From Flavipsychrobacter sp. (GTDB lineage Bacteria; Bacteroidota; Bacteroidia; Chitinophagales; Chitinophagaceae), in NCBI GenBank assembly GCA_017849575.1, contig JAFIGV010000003.1:1-64000 (forward strand): 64,000 nucleotides of DNA, in the 5' to 3' direction. The notes under the pieces were generated by a model. It saw only the letters and a list, made by a program, of their open reading frames with translations. It was not told where the DNA came from and did not search any database. Shown piece after piece: positions 43,594 through 52,064 of the stretch (position 1 is the first letter of the stretch; each line of letters begins with the position of its first letter). The position numbers and the translations under genes are program-made.

Positions 43594-44033
43594 CGCTTGC
43601 GCTTAAAAAAGTCTTTCATCAACTGAGCACATTCCTCCGAAAGAATTCCATGCAGGATCTCTGTTTTCGGATGGAAAGGATTATTGCTGCCTGTCGTTTT
43701 TCGATAACCATTCTTCTCATCCTGCGCACCATAGACTATTCTGCCCAGCTTGCTCCAATACATCGCGCCACAGCACATCAGGCAGGGCTCCAATGTTACG
43801 TACAAGGTAGCTTCCGGCAAGTATTTACTCCCTATCTGATTAAAGGCAGCGGTCATGGCGATCATCTCTGCATGTGCGGTGCTGTCATTGAGCATTTCCA
43901 CCTGATTATGACCTCTTGCAATGATCTTGTTATCCCATACAATCACCGCACCCACGGGCACTTCATCTTTGTCGAAAGCAAGGCGCGCCTGACGCAATGC
44001 CTCTTTCATAAAATAGGTATCATCAAAAATCAT
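43590..44033 (-). CDS. tadA: tRNA-adenosine deaminase/nucleoside deaminase
   Basis: This 147-residue cytidine-deaminase fold enzyme has the zinc site HAEMIAM (His and catalytic Glu, near residue 55) and TLEPCLMCCGAMYWSKLGRIVYGA (two zinc Cys, near 86). VPVGAVIVWDNKIIARGHN is the typical first strand pair. It most likely makes inosine at the wobble position of tRNA-Arg, as an essential TadA; guanine deaminase is a less likely alternative. It lies three bases behind dtd on the same strand. Confidence 0.88.
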   Translation of the reverse strand: MIFDDTYFMKEALRQARLAFDKDEVPVGAVIVWDNKIIARGHNQVEMLNDSTAHAEMIAMTAAFNQIGSKYLPEATLYVTLEPCLMCCGAMYWSKLGRIVYGAQDEKNGYRKTTGSNNPFHPKTEILHGILSEECAQLMKDFFKRKR

Positions 44034-44036
44034 GTA

Positions 44037-44489
44037 CTACTCTCTGTTTTTTGTGTCCATCACTATCGTCACCGGACCATCATTGACAAGTGCCACCTGC
44101 ATATCTGCACCAAAGATTCCTGTAGCAACCGGTCGAGCAAGCAAGGTAGACAATTGACGGACAAAATATTCGTACAAGGGTATTGCCTGTTCGGGTCGCG
44201 CGGCTTTGATAAAAGATGGACGATTGCCTTTTTTATACGAAGCATGCAGGGTAAACTGACTCACCACCAGCACCTCACCAGCCACATCCTGAAGATCCTT
44301 ATTCATCAATCCCTCCTCATCAGAAAACACACGAAGCTGCGCAATTTTTCGGCTCAGCCATTCAGCATCTTCTTCGCTATCTTCTGCTTCTATGCCCAAC
44401 AATACCATGAAACCCTTGCCTATAGAGGAAAACAGCTCGCCATGTATGCTGACACTTGCATTCGCTACCCTTTGAATAACTGCTCTCAT
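44037..44489 (-). CDS. dtd: D-aminoacyl-tRNA deacylase
   Basis: This 150-residue enzyme removes D-amino acids from t[18 protein letters not shown] is the family start, [18 protein letters not shown] the active-site Ser-Gln-x-Thr motif, and [19 protein letters not shown] the Gly-cisPro-containing end (NDGPVT). Normal length. It is divergent from mnmE. Confidence 0.95.
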   Translation of the reverse strand: MRAVIQRVANASVSIHGELFSSIGKGFMVLLGIEAEDSEEDAEWLSRKIAQLRVFSDEEGLMNKDLQDVAGEVLVVSQFTLHASYKKGNRPSFIKAARPEQAIPLYEYFVRQLSTLLARPVATGIFGADMQVALVNDGPVTIVMDTKNRE

Positions 44490-44494
44490 GATAA

Positions 44495-44527
44495 TTGCAA
44501 ATGTGCGAAACGGACTTTATAATTTTG
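44495..44527 (+). promoter_or_regulatory. Promoter of mnmE (TTG-N22-TAATTTTG)
   Basis: TTG at 44495-44497 and TAATTTTG at 44520-44527 fit the Bacteroidota pattern, and the mnmE ATG follows 22 bases later. Confidence 0.5.
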
Positions 44528-44549
44528 ACTTTACTTTTTTACCAACGGA

Positions 44550-45950
44550 ATGTATTCAATTGACGAAACGATAGTGGCATTGGCAACAGCACCGGGCGAG
44601 GGTGCCATCGGTATTATTCGGCTGAGCGGCACGGAAGCTATCGCTATTGCAGATAAGATTTTTACCGGTAAGCAACTCGCAGCACAGCCCAGTCACACCC
44701 TTCATTTCGGTCGGATAAAAAAGAGCTCAGGCGAAATACTGGACGAAGTAGTGGTAAGCCTTTACCGCGCGCCGAAAAGCTATACCGGTGAAGACGTGGT
44801 GGAGATCAGTTGTCATGGGTCGAACTATATTCTTGAGCAGGTGATACGGTTGTGTACCGATCATGGCGCACAAATGGCAAAGCCCGGCGAATTTACACAG
44901 CGGGCATTTTTAAATGGCAAACTCGATCTTACACAGGCAGAAGCTGTTGCCGACCTCATCTCCAGCCACAGCGGTGCTGCTCATCACGCTGCCATGCACG
45001 CGCTCCGCGGCGGTTTCAGCAACGATCTTAAAATCATCCGCGATCAACTCATACAGTTTAGCGCGCTTATAGAGCTGGAGCTCGACTTCAGCCAGGAAGA
45101 TGTGGAATTTGCAGACCGGACAAGGCTTCAGGCACTCCTGCAAGAAGCGAGTGAGAAGATACAGCGACTGCTCGACTCCTTCAGTCTGGGCAATGCCATA
45201 AAGCAAGGCATAAAGGTGGCAATAATAGGCAAGCCAAATGCAGGCAAAAGCACACTACTCAATGCACTGCTCCATGAAGAGCGCGCCATTGTGAGCGATA
45301 TTGCCGGCACCACACGCGATACGATAGAAGAAGCACTCAATATTAACGGTGTGCTTTTTCGATTGATAGACACAGCAGGTATTCGTGAACACAGCACCGA
45401 TGCCATAGAAAACATTGGCATTGCCCGCAGCCGGAAGGCATTGGCAGAAGCCGATGTGGTAGTGTACCTGTTCGATCTTGCTGCCCTACAGCAAGAAGAA
45501 GTGCAAGCCGCTCTTGAAATGAAGAACGAAGCACAGAAGCCCTTTATCTTCGCCGGCAACAAAGCCGATCTTGCATTATCTGCCTTCGATGGTGCACAAA
45601 ATCTTCAGCACTTCAACGAACTTTCTGCCCTGCTACCTCCCGAAAGTCTGCTTTTATCTGCAAAAAATAATGGAGCACAAGTGCTGCGGGAAGAACTCTT
45701 CAACCGTGTGATTCGCGGCAGTTTTCAAACAGAAGGAACCATCATTACCAACGCACGCCATTTCGCGGCACTTCAGGCAGTGCAACAGTCGCTGATGGAT
45801 ATAAAAAATGGTTTGGCCACCCATCTTTCCGGCGATTTGATCGCCTTAGATATCCGCCGCTGTCTGCATTACTTAGGGGAGATCACTGGCGAAATCACCA
45901 CAGAAGACAAGCTCGACTATATTTTCAGTAAGTTTTGTATCGGAAAGTAA
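44550..45950 (+). CDS. mnmE: tRNA modification GTPase MnmE
   Basis: This 466-residue protein forms, with MnmG, the enzyme that makes the carboxymethylaminomethyl group on wobble U34. The N-terminal folate-binding domain starts ETIVALATAPGEGAIGIIRLSG. The G domain (about 215-370) has [31 protein letters not shown] and AGNKADL, and the protein ends with the catalytic CIGK. The last bases encode an intact C terminus even though a mobile element begins directly behind the stop. Confidence 0.96.
   Translation: MYSIDETIVALATAPGEGAIGIIRLSGTEAIAIADKIFTGKQLAAQPSHTLHFGRIKKSSGEILDEVVVSLYRAPKSYTGEDVVEISCHGSNYILEQVIRLCTDHGAQMAKPGEFTQRAFLNGKLDLTQAEAVADLISSHSGAAHHAAMHALRGGFSNDLKIIRDQLIQFSALIELELDFSQEDVEFADRTRLQALLQEASEKIQRLLDSFSLGNAIKQGIKVAIIGKPNAGKSTLLNALLHEERAIVSDIAGTTRDTIEEALNINGVLFRLIDTAGIREHSTDAIENIGIARSRKALAEADVVVYLFDLAALQQEEVQAALEMKNEAQKPFIFAGNKADLALSAFDGAQNLQHFNELSALLPPESLLLSAKNNGAQVLREELFNRVIRGSFQTEGTIITNARHFAALQAVQQSLMDIKNGLATHLSGDLIALDIRRCLHYLGEITGEITTEDKLDYIFSKFCIGK
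45933..45950. other. Candidate attachment site at the mnmE 3' end
   Basis: The final 18 bases of mnmE (ending GGAAAGTAA) lie directly ahead of the integrase module. SGI1-type islands in Enterobacteria are known to integrate into the last 18 bp of the same gene. No second copy of this stretch was seen in the window, so the other attachment half would lie beyond base 64000. This is inference from position. Confidence 0.35.
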
Positions 45951-46016
45951 CTATCTTTCCCTTTTTTCTTAAATGATTGTTTTTGTTGGGTTTTAGCTGA
46001 TTTATCCTTCTCTTTT

Positions 46017-46157
46017 TTGTTGCCCAACTCTACTTTTTTACCTATATTTGTTGCCTAATTGTTGCCCAGATTTGTTGCCCACAAATCAGGCAACAGTCGG
46101 GAGAGAACATGCTACATACAGCTACAAGCTGCAACATGGAGCAACAACAGGCAACAA
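46017..46157. repeat. TTGTTGCC repeat cluster at the element's left end
   Basis: TTGTTGCC occurs at 46017, 46048, 46059 and 46072. Inverted forms GGCAACA and GGCAACAA occur at 46089 and 46150, and GCAACAA at 46141. The last copy touches the ATG of the excisionase-like gene. They may be binding sites for the integrase, the excisionase or both. Confidence 0.65.
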
Positions 46158-46158
46158 A

Positions 46159-46518
46159 ATGAGCAGTAACATTCGTCTTCAAAAAACTTGTCAGCACTGC
46201 GGTAACAGATTTACCGCAAAGACTACTGTTACACAGTTTTGCTCAGATACCTGTGCCAAACGAGCATACAAGCAGCGGAAGCGGAACGAAAAAATTGAAG
46301 TGGCCATCAAGGAAGAAACCGAGAAAGCACTTTACAACCCTGCCATTGCTCAAAAGGAATTTCTAACCGTTGAAGAAGCCTGCCAGTTAATCAACGCCAG
46401 CCGATGGACCATTTACAGGCTCATTGAGAAAGGCGAACTCAAAGCAGGTAAACTGGGCAGAAGTACCCGCATTCCCCGGGCAGCTATCAATGAATTATTC
46501 AAACTAACTGAAGCATGA
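46159..46518 (+). CDS. Zinc-ribbon/excisionase-type HTH protein
   Basis: This 119-residue protein joins a short Cys-rich module (CQHCGNRFT and FCSDTCAKRAY, residues 11-38) to an excisionase/MerR-like winged HTH at about 65-115 (LTVEEACQLINASRWTIYRLIEKGEL, GRSTRIPRAAINELF). The start at ATG 46159 is taken because the upstream extension is built of the TTGTTGCC repeats. It overlaps the integrase start by four bases (ATGA), so it is likely the recombination directionality factor or a regulator of the integrase. Confidence 0.8.
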   Translation: MSSNIRLQKTCQHCGNRFTAKTTVTQFCSDTCAKRAYKQRKRNEKIEVAIKEETEKALYNPAIAQKEFLTVEEACQLINASRWTIYRLIEKGELKAGKLGRSTRIPRAAINELFKLTEA

Positions 46519-47621
46519 CAGTAACACTTAGGCAACGCAAAAAGGGCGATAAAATCAGCCTGTATCTTGATTACTACAGTGATGGTAAAAGAGATTACGA
46601 ATACCTGCAACTCTACCTGATACCCGAGCCGGAGAAAGGCAAGCTCACTAAGGAGCAGAAGGAAGAGAACCGCAAAACACTGGTATTGGCAGAAGCCATC
46701 AGGTCGAAGCGTTTGTTACAGATAAAGAATGAAGAATACGGCTTTCGTGATACCGATAAAGCCAAAGGCAGTTTCATTGCCTACTTTGAACGCCTTACAG
46801 AAAAAAGGAGAAACAGCCAGGGTAATTGGGGCAATTGGGATAGCGTATTGAAACACCTGAAGAAGTTTGCCAAGAACGGAGCATCATTCAAAGACATTGA
46901 TAAAAACTGGCTGGAAGATTTCAAGAACTACCTCCAGTATGAAGCTAAGAGCAAAACCAATAAACGCCTTTCGCAGAACTCTCAATCATCCTATTTCAGC
47001 AAGGTAACAGCAGCTTTGAAAGAAGCCGTAAAAGAAGGCATCATCCAAACCAACCCGGCAAACCAAGTGGAAGGCATCAAAGCTGATGATCCTGATAGGG
47101 AGTTCCTCACATTGGAAGAACTACAGGCAGCCGCTAAAGTGGAATGTGAAATGCCGGTGTTGAAAGATGCTTTCATCTTCTCTGCATTAACGGGATTGCG
47201 TTGGTCAGATATTGAAAAGCTGGTCTGGTCAGAAGTGCAGCACTCCGAGCAGTCAGGGTATTACATCCGTTTCAGGCAGAAGAAAACAAAGGGAGCAGAA
47301 ACCTTGCCCATTTCGGAACAGGCTTTTCAGTTGTTAGGCAATAGAAGAAAGCCCGAGGATAAAGTATTTGAAGGATTGTATTACAGTGCCTGGCATAACT
47401 TGAAACTCCGTGAATGGGTAATGAAAGCAGGTATCACAAAACACATCACCTTTCACTGTGCAAGGCATACCTACGCCACCCTTCAAATTACATTGGGTAC
47501 AGACATTTACACTGTTTCAAAACTCTTAGGACACAGGCACCTGAAAACAACCGAAATTTACGCTAAGGTGATTGACCATAAAAAACAGGAGGCAGCGAAT
47601 AAAATCAAATTAGACTTATAG
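46515..47621 (+). CDS. Tyrosine site-specific integrase
   Basis: This 368-residue recombinase has an N-terminal arm-type domain (MTVTLRQRKKGDKISLYLDY), a SAM-like core-binding domain (about 90-180) and the catalytic domain. The catalytic residues are visible: Arg in LTGLRWSDIEKL, then HCARHTYATL (His-x2-Arg/His), GHRHLKTTEIYAKV (His) with the nucleophile Tyr in TTEIYAKV. It belongs to the Bacteroidota integrases of CTn/ICE type. Lying 0.6 kb from the mnmE stop, it should mediate insertion there. Confidence 0.94.
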   Translation: MTVTLRQRKKGDKISLYLDYYSDGKRDYEYLQLYLIPEPEKGKLTKEQKEENRKTLVLAEAIRSKRLLQIKNEEYGFRDTDKAKGSFIAYFERLTEKRRNSQGNWGNWDSVLKHLKKFAKNGASFKDIDKNWLEDFKNYLQYEAKSKTNKRLSQNSQSSYFSKVTAALKEAVKEGIIQTNPANQVEGIKADDPDREFLTLEELQAAAKVECEMPVLKDAFIFSALTGLRWSDIEKLVWSEVQHSEQSGYYIRFRQKKTKGAETLPISEQAFQLLGNRRKPEDKVFEGLYYSAWHNLKLREWVMKAGITKHITFHCARHTYATLQITLGTDIYTVSKLLGHRHLKTTEIYAKVIDHKKQEAANKIKLDL

Positions 47622-47623
47622 CG

Positions 47624-48691
47624 ATGGAGATAAAAGTATTAGACAGCATAATGCACGGTGCTTTAAAACCGTGGAAAATGGATACCACCAACACAAGGCG
47701 GTTCACTGAATTGGTGAAAGCTGCAAAAGCAGCTTCACCGAAAACTATTGCAGATTTGCAGTCACAAATGACTGCCTTGCTGGCCGACTATCCGCAGTTA
47801 AAGAAAGTGCTGGCCGATAGTGCAATTACAAACGACACAATACAACCGCTTTCATATAAAACAGTTTTACCCAAGTACACAGACCCCGTCACCAACTTTT
47901 ATTTTTTAGTAATCACAGCTGAAACACTCAGGGTGTATAATTCCATCCTATTGAAAGCCGCATCACTTACTGAGTTGGTTGACATTCAGTATCAGATTAA
48001 CAAGGTGCTCAACAGTATCAAAGTATTGGCAAAGCAAACCGCAGCCGAGTTAATTGAAAGGGATTTTACAACTGAACCCAACGAGCAAAGCAATCATGTT
48101 CACTATGCTCTGCATTGCTTAAAGCATAGTTTGATACAGCTTTACTTCTCTGTGCAACATTCATTTGAAAACAGCTTGCAGCACACCACGAGTTTGGAAG
48201 ACTTTTATGTGTTGGATTTGGAACTGCCATTGTCAAGCATCCAAGAATTAGAATACATTGAGCAGGTAGTGCCGGTCGGCAAGCAAAGCGAGGAATACAC
48301 CGAAAGCCAGGAAACAATTTGCTTCGGTTTCAAAGATGATATTGAAAAACTGAAAACGGTAGTAAATCAGTTGTGCTATCAGATAGAGTTCCTGAATGAG
48401 GATGTTGCTAATGCTGATGAATTGATAAAAGCCTTCACAGCAAAAAGCATCCTGCCGGGTGCAGTTAAAATTCAATTAGGCTGCGAAACAAAACACTTCC
48501 GCTACTGCATTGATAAGTTCATACCATACTTCAATAGCCTTTCACTGGCCAACATTGAGAAGTCAAAAATCTTCTATTCAAAGAAGGATACCCTCATTAC
48601 TGCAAACAACCTTTCTGCCAGTGGTTCAAAGAACAGAATTGAACCGAAGGAAAAGGCAACCATTGACAAAATCTTCAAACATCTGCAATAA
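47624..48691 (+). CDS. Hypothetical protein of the integrative element
   Basis: This is a 355-residue soluble protein of unknown function with predicted helices throughout and no signal peptide or membrane segment. It follows the integrase by two bases and is probably co-transcribed. Segments LPKYTDPVTNFYFLVITAETL and HYALHCLKHSLIQLYFSVQHSF are notable for aromatic and His content. Its place between integrase and primase suggests a role in element maintenance; that is inference. Confidence 0.75.
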   Translation: MEIKVLDSIMHGALKPWKMDTTNTRRFTELVKAAKAASPKTIADLQSQMTALLADYPQLKKVLADSAITNDTIQPLSYKTVLPKYTDPVTNFYFLVITAETLRVYNSILLKAASLTELVDIQYQINKVLNSIKVLAKQTAAELIERDFTTEPNEQSNHVHYALHCLKHSLIQLYFSVQHSFENSLQHTTSLEDFYVLDLELPLSSIQELEYIEQVVPVGKQSEEYTESQETICFGFKDDIEKLKTVVNQLCYQIEFLNEDVANADELIKAFTAKSILPGAVKIQLGCETKHFRYCIDKFIPYFNSLSLANIEKSKIFYSKKDTLITANNLSASGSKNRIEPKEKATIDKIFKHLQ

Positions 48692-48796
48692 AAAACATTA
48701 AGATTATTCAGTAATCTGAGTAAGGGATTAACCCCTTAACCTTTGCCCCTCAAGCATTTGAGAGGTTTGTGCCATCAAACTTTAAAATGTAAAAAG

Positions 48797-49102
48797 ATGG
48801 CAAACGAAGATTTAATCTTAGACAAGCTCACCGAAATCGCTAACAAGCTGGATGAGCAAAACCTGTTACAAAAAACAGTACTGAACTTTAATGAGGCTTG
48901 CAAGTATTTGGACGTAAGCCCATCGCATTTGTACAAACTCACCAGTACAAAGCACATTCCCCATTTCTGTCCTCAGGGTAAGAAACTCTACTTCAAACGG
49001 GAGGAATTGGATAACTGGTTACAGCGAAACCGCAAGTCAGCAGCCGATGAAATTGATCAGATGGCAAGCGACTATGTTATCCGCAACAAACGCAAGAAGT
49101 AA
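48797..49102 (+). CDS. Excisionase-type HTH protein
   Basis: This 101-residue protein has the helix-turn-helix of the excisionase/MerR kind: LNFNEACKYLDVSPSHLYKLT (about 32-52), then the wing KKLYFKREELDNWLQRNRK. ATG 48797 gives a normal N terminus. It is the second such protein of the element and lies 30 bases before the primase gene. Confidence 0.82.
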   Translation: MANEDLILDKLTEIANKLDEQNLLQKTVLNFNEACKYLDVSPSHLYKLTSTKHIPHFCPQGKKLYFKREELDNWLQRNRKSAADEIDQMASDYVIRNKRKK

Positions 49103-49132
49103 GAATTTTTTATTAACTGAAAGAACAGAACA

Positions 49133-51383
49133 ATGGCATCAAGTACCATATTCAGAAACTTTACCGTTCCGGTTGCAAAGAGATCATTGCTTCTTATTGG
49201 CAATGATATAGCCAACGGCAAATACCAAGCCGAGGTTGAAGAAATCAGGGCATTGCTGGAACAGGGTAAAGCGGAGGAAGCCGCCAGTAAGAAAAAGCAA
49301 TTGTTGGCGTTCACTCCATCCGCAGTTTTCACCGAGAAAAGGCAAATGCCTTTCCTGGAAATGTACAGCGGCTTTGTGCATCTCGATTTTGATAAGCTGA
49401 CACCGGAGCAGTTAGATACAGCCTTCAAAGTCATTGCCGAAATTCCCTACACTTTCCTATGCTTCATCAGCCCCAGCGGCAACGGCCTCAAAGTATTCAT
49501 TGAAGTGAATACAGGCATTGAGCACCACGACACAGCCTATTTGCAGGTGCAGCAGTTTTACGAGGAAGCTACCGGCTTAAAGGCCGACCCAAGCTGCAAG
49601 GATATTACAAGGCTTTGCTTTATGAGCTATCACCCTGGTCTGTTTAAGAACATCCGTAACGAAAAGTTCAAAGTACAGTTACCCGAAATATTCACTCAGC
49701 CGGAAGTGCAACCCAAAGCACAGCCAGTATTCCCATCAGTTCAGGAAGCACCCGAAGAGGATCTGAACATCGCTTTTATTTTCAATCAACAAATTCAATT
49801 CACCAATCAAAAAACCCAATACACAGATGGAAACAGGAACAATTATATTTATCGGCTTGCTTCTAATTGCAACAGAGCTGGTTTATCGCAGTCCGATGTT
49901 GAACTTTTATGTACACAGCATTTTGACCTACCTGAAAGAGAAATTCTCGAAGCGATAAAGAGTGCTTACACCCACCACAAACCCGAGTTTGCAAAGTTTG
50001 CAAACACTGCAAAGCTGCAAACGACAGAGCAGCAACCACCACAGGAAGACTACCTGAAAGCCACGCCAACCATTCCCGAAGTACTCTATTTGCAAATGCC
50101 TGAACTCTTACAGCATGGTGCAATGGCCTTTACGGATGAAAGGGAGAGAGATGTTTTCCTGACAGGTGCATTGGCCATACTCAGCGGATGCTTGCCCGGT
50201 GTAAAAGGTGTGTATGCAGGCAATGAAGTATTCCCCAACTTATTTTCATTTGCCATTGCACCGGCTGCCAGTGGTAAAGGTGCTTTGAAGTTTGCTAAAA
50301 TGCTGGCAGACGATTACCACAGCTTTGTACTCAAGGCAAGCCGTGAGGCAGAATTGCAATACAATCAGGAGTTGTCAGAACATAAGCAGCGTATCAGCAG
50401 CAAGAAAAAAGGCGATACATCCACAGAAGAGCCACCCACCAAACCCACTTTTAAAGTGGTGTACATTCCTGCCAATACGAGCTATGCAAAAATCTTATGG
50501 CACTTGGAGCAGAACGAAGGCACAGGTATTATTTGCGAAACAGAAGCCGATACCCTGGGCAATGTATTTAAGCAAGAGTGGGGGTTCCTATTCCGATATG
50601 CTTCGCAAATCGTTCCATCACGAAAGGCTTTCCAGTTCCCGGAAAGGCAACAATGAATTTACAGAGGTGAATGCACCGAGCTTGTCTATTGCTTTATCCG
50701 GTACACCCAATCAGGTTACAGGCTTAATATCTTCTTCCGAAGATGGTTTGTTCAGTCGTTTCCTGTTCTATGCCTTCAAGGTAGAGCAGCGTTGGAAAGA
50801 TGTTTCTCCTAATGCCACTAACATTAACCTCCCCGAGCATTTCAAAGTCCTTGCTGGCAGGGTGTTTAATATGGTCCAGTTCCTGCAACGGGAGGAAACC
50901 ATTGTTGAGTTAACCACCGAACAATGGCAGCAATTGAACCAAAATTGTGAAGCATGGCTCAACGAAGTAACCATGTTCACAGCCGAAGAAGCCGCCAGTA
51001 TAGTAAAACGCCTGGGCTTGATCCTGTACCGCATGGCCATGATATTTACTTCCCTGCGGAAGTTCGAGAACGGAGAAGCGGCTACCCGGATAGTGTGTAC
51101 CGATGAAGATTTTAATACCGCCCTACGGTTGGCGGAAATCTACCTGCACCACAGCATCCTCATGTTCAATAACCTGCCCAAGCAAAGCGAAGCCACCCAG
51201 TTTAAAACAGGCGACAGCAAACGCAAATTCTTTGAGGCGTTACCGTCAGAGTTTACACGCCAGCAAGCCGTTGAAATCGGCAAACAGTTCCAGCTTTCCC
51301 CACGTACAGTAGATGAAGTTCTGCATAACGCCACAGGTAAAACCTTGAATAAACTAAAGGCTGGTTCCTATCAAAAGAGTTAG
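49133..51383 (+). pseudogene. DUF3987/BT4734-type primase-helicase, frameshifted
   Basis: The gene reads 49133 to about 50580 in one frame and about 50580 to 51383 in the next. The first part has the BT4734-like VirE-type N domain (about 20-190, KRQMPFLEMYSGFVHLDFD, SPSGNGLKVFIEV). The DUF3987 helicase-like core starts near residue 320 (IAPAASGKGALKFAKMLADD is its P-loop region). A run of five G (50580-50584) breaks the frame: with four G it reads KQEWGSYSDMLRKSFHHE without a stop, giving about 749 residues. The C-terminal 45 residues (TRQQAVEIGKQFQLSPRTVD) form an HTH-like tail. Without repair the product would stop at 50656. A sequencing error is possible. Confidence 0.85.
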
Positions 51384-51410
51384 TTTGCGGTCTTTGCAGA
51401 GTTTGCAAGC
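51384..51410 (+). repeat. Nine-base TTTGCA array after the primase gene
   Basis: Three units (TTTGCGgtc, TTTGCAgag, TTTGCAagc at 51384, 51393, 51402) follow the primase stop codon directly. A comparable array follows the primase fragment at 60492, and the pattern also runs within the primase coding sequence at 49988-50023. Confidence 0.7.
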
Positions 51411-51459
51411 CTGCCCGTCCGTTCAGGTGGGGTTTGCAGCTTCCGGGTACAACCTTTCA

Positions 51460-51526
51460 TTTTTTTGCCTATTTTTGCCGCAATGAATTTTTTTGCCTAT
51501 TTTTGCCGCAATGAATTTTTTTGCCT
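51460..51526 (+). promoter_or_regulatory. 28-bp tandem repeat forming duplicated promoters
   Basis: The unit TTTTTTTGCCTATTTTTG plus CCGCAATGAA occurs twice and starts a third time (51460, 51488, 51516). Each full copy carries TATTTTTG (51470-51477, 51498-51505). The TTTG of the first copy lies 20 bases before the second TATTTTTG, a fitting -33/-7 spacing. It drives the metal-resistance operon. Confidence 0.6.
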
Positions 51527-51828
51527 TTATAATGAGCATTTACCTTTTGGTGCTGTCATGCCTTCCGTGCATTGATAGACAGGAGTGTAATATAAAGGCT
51601 GAACAAAAATTTTCTGTTACTTCACAGCATCAAAATCCACAAGATACAGACGAAGCGTGTACTCCTTTTTGCAGTTGCTCCCATTGTCCGGCATCCGCTT
51701 TTTACCAGCCTGTTGCTCATAACAATATAGCCACAGCGGTATTTCAATCCCTGAAATATCCTATTTATAATTCTTCCTTTTCTACAGAGGTTTCTTTTTC
51801 TATTTGGCAACCGCCTAAAATAGCCTAA
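51511..51828 (+). CDS. Cys-rich small protein of the metal-efflux operon
   Basis: This 105-residue protein opens with a hydrophobic segment (MNFFAFIMSIYLLVLSCLPC), so it is exported or membrane-held. It resembles the small proteins of the DUF6660 kind found before CusA genes in Bacteroidota. A Cys cluster, CTPFCSCSHC (Cys-x3-Cys-x-Cys-x2-Cys, about residues 54-63), could bind a soft metal. ATG 51511 is chosen because the earlier in-frame start is a TTG inside the promoter repeat. Its place in front of the efflux genes supports a metal-handling role; that is inference. Confidence 0.7.
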   Translation: MNFFAFIMSIYLLVLSCLPCIDRQECNIKAEQKFSVTSQHQNPQDTDEACTPFCSCSHCPASAFYQPVAHNNIATAVFQSLKYPIYNSSFSTEVSFSIWQPPKIA

Positions 51829-51908
51829 TTACTCCTTTTATTGATTTGCTGCATTGCCGTTGAATAGGCGTGTGCTGCATTTTTAATTTATCCTTTTCAC
51901 ATTCCATG

Positions 51909-52055
51909 ATGGCAAAAGGTAAAAAGTCCAAAAAGGCTAACCACCCATTGGCAATAAGAGTAATTAAGTTCATTGTTATAGCCCTGTGTTGTGTCATTCT
52001 TTTAGCAGCCATTGCGGAGAGGATTGTTCATTATTACAGGTATATAACCAAATAG
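51909..52055 (+). CDS. Small single-pass membrane protein
   Basis: This is a 48-residue protein: a Lys-rich start (MAKGKKSKKANHP), one membrane helix (IRVIKFIVIALCCVILLAAIA, in part) and a short basic tail. It lies nine bases ahead of the CusA-type gene and on the same strand. It may be a small subunit or regulator of the pump; function unknown. Confidence 0.55.
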   Translation: MAKGKKSKKANHPLAIRVIKFIVIALCCVILLAAIAERIVHYYRYITK

Positions 52056-52064
52056 AAAAAATCA

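Noticed and set aside
43650-44522. 290-codon plus-strand frame
   Set aside because: Antisense to tadA and dtd, both clear genes.
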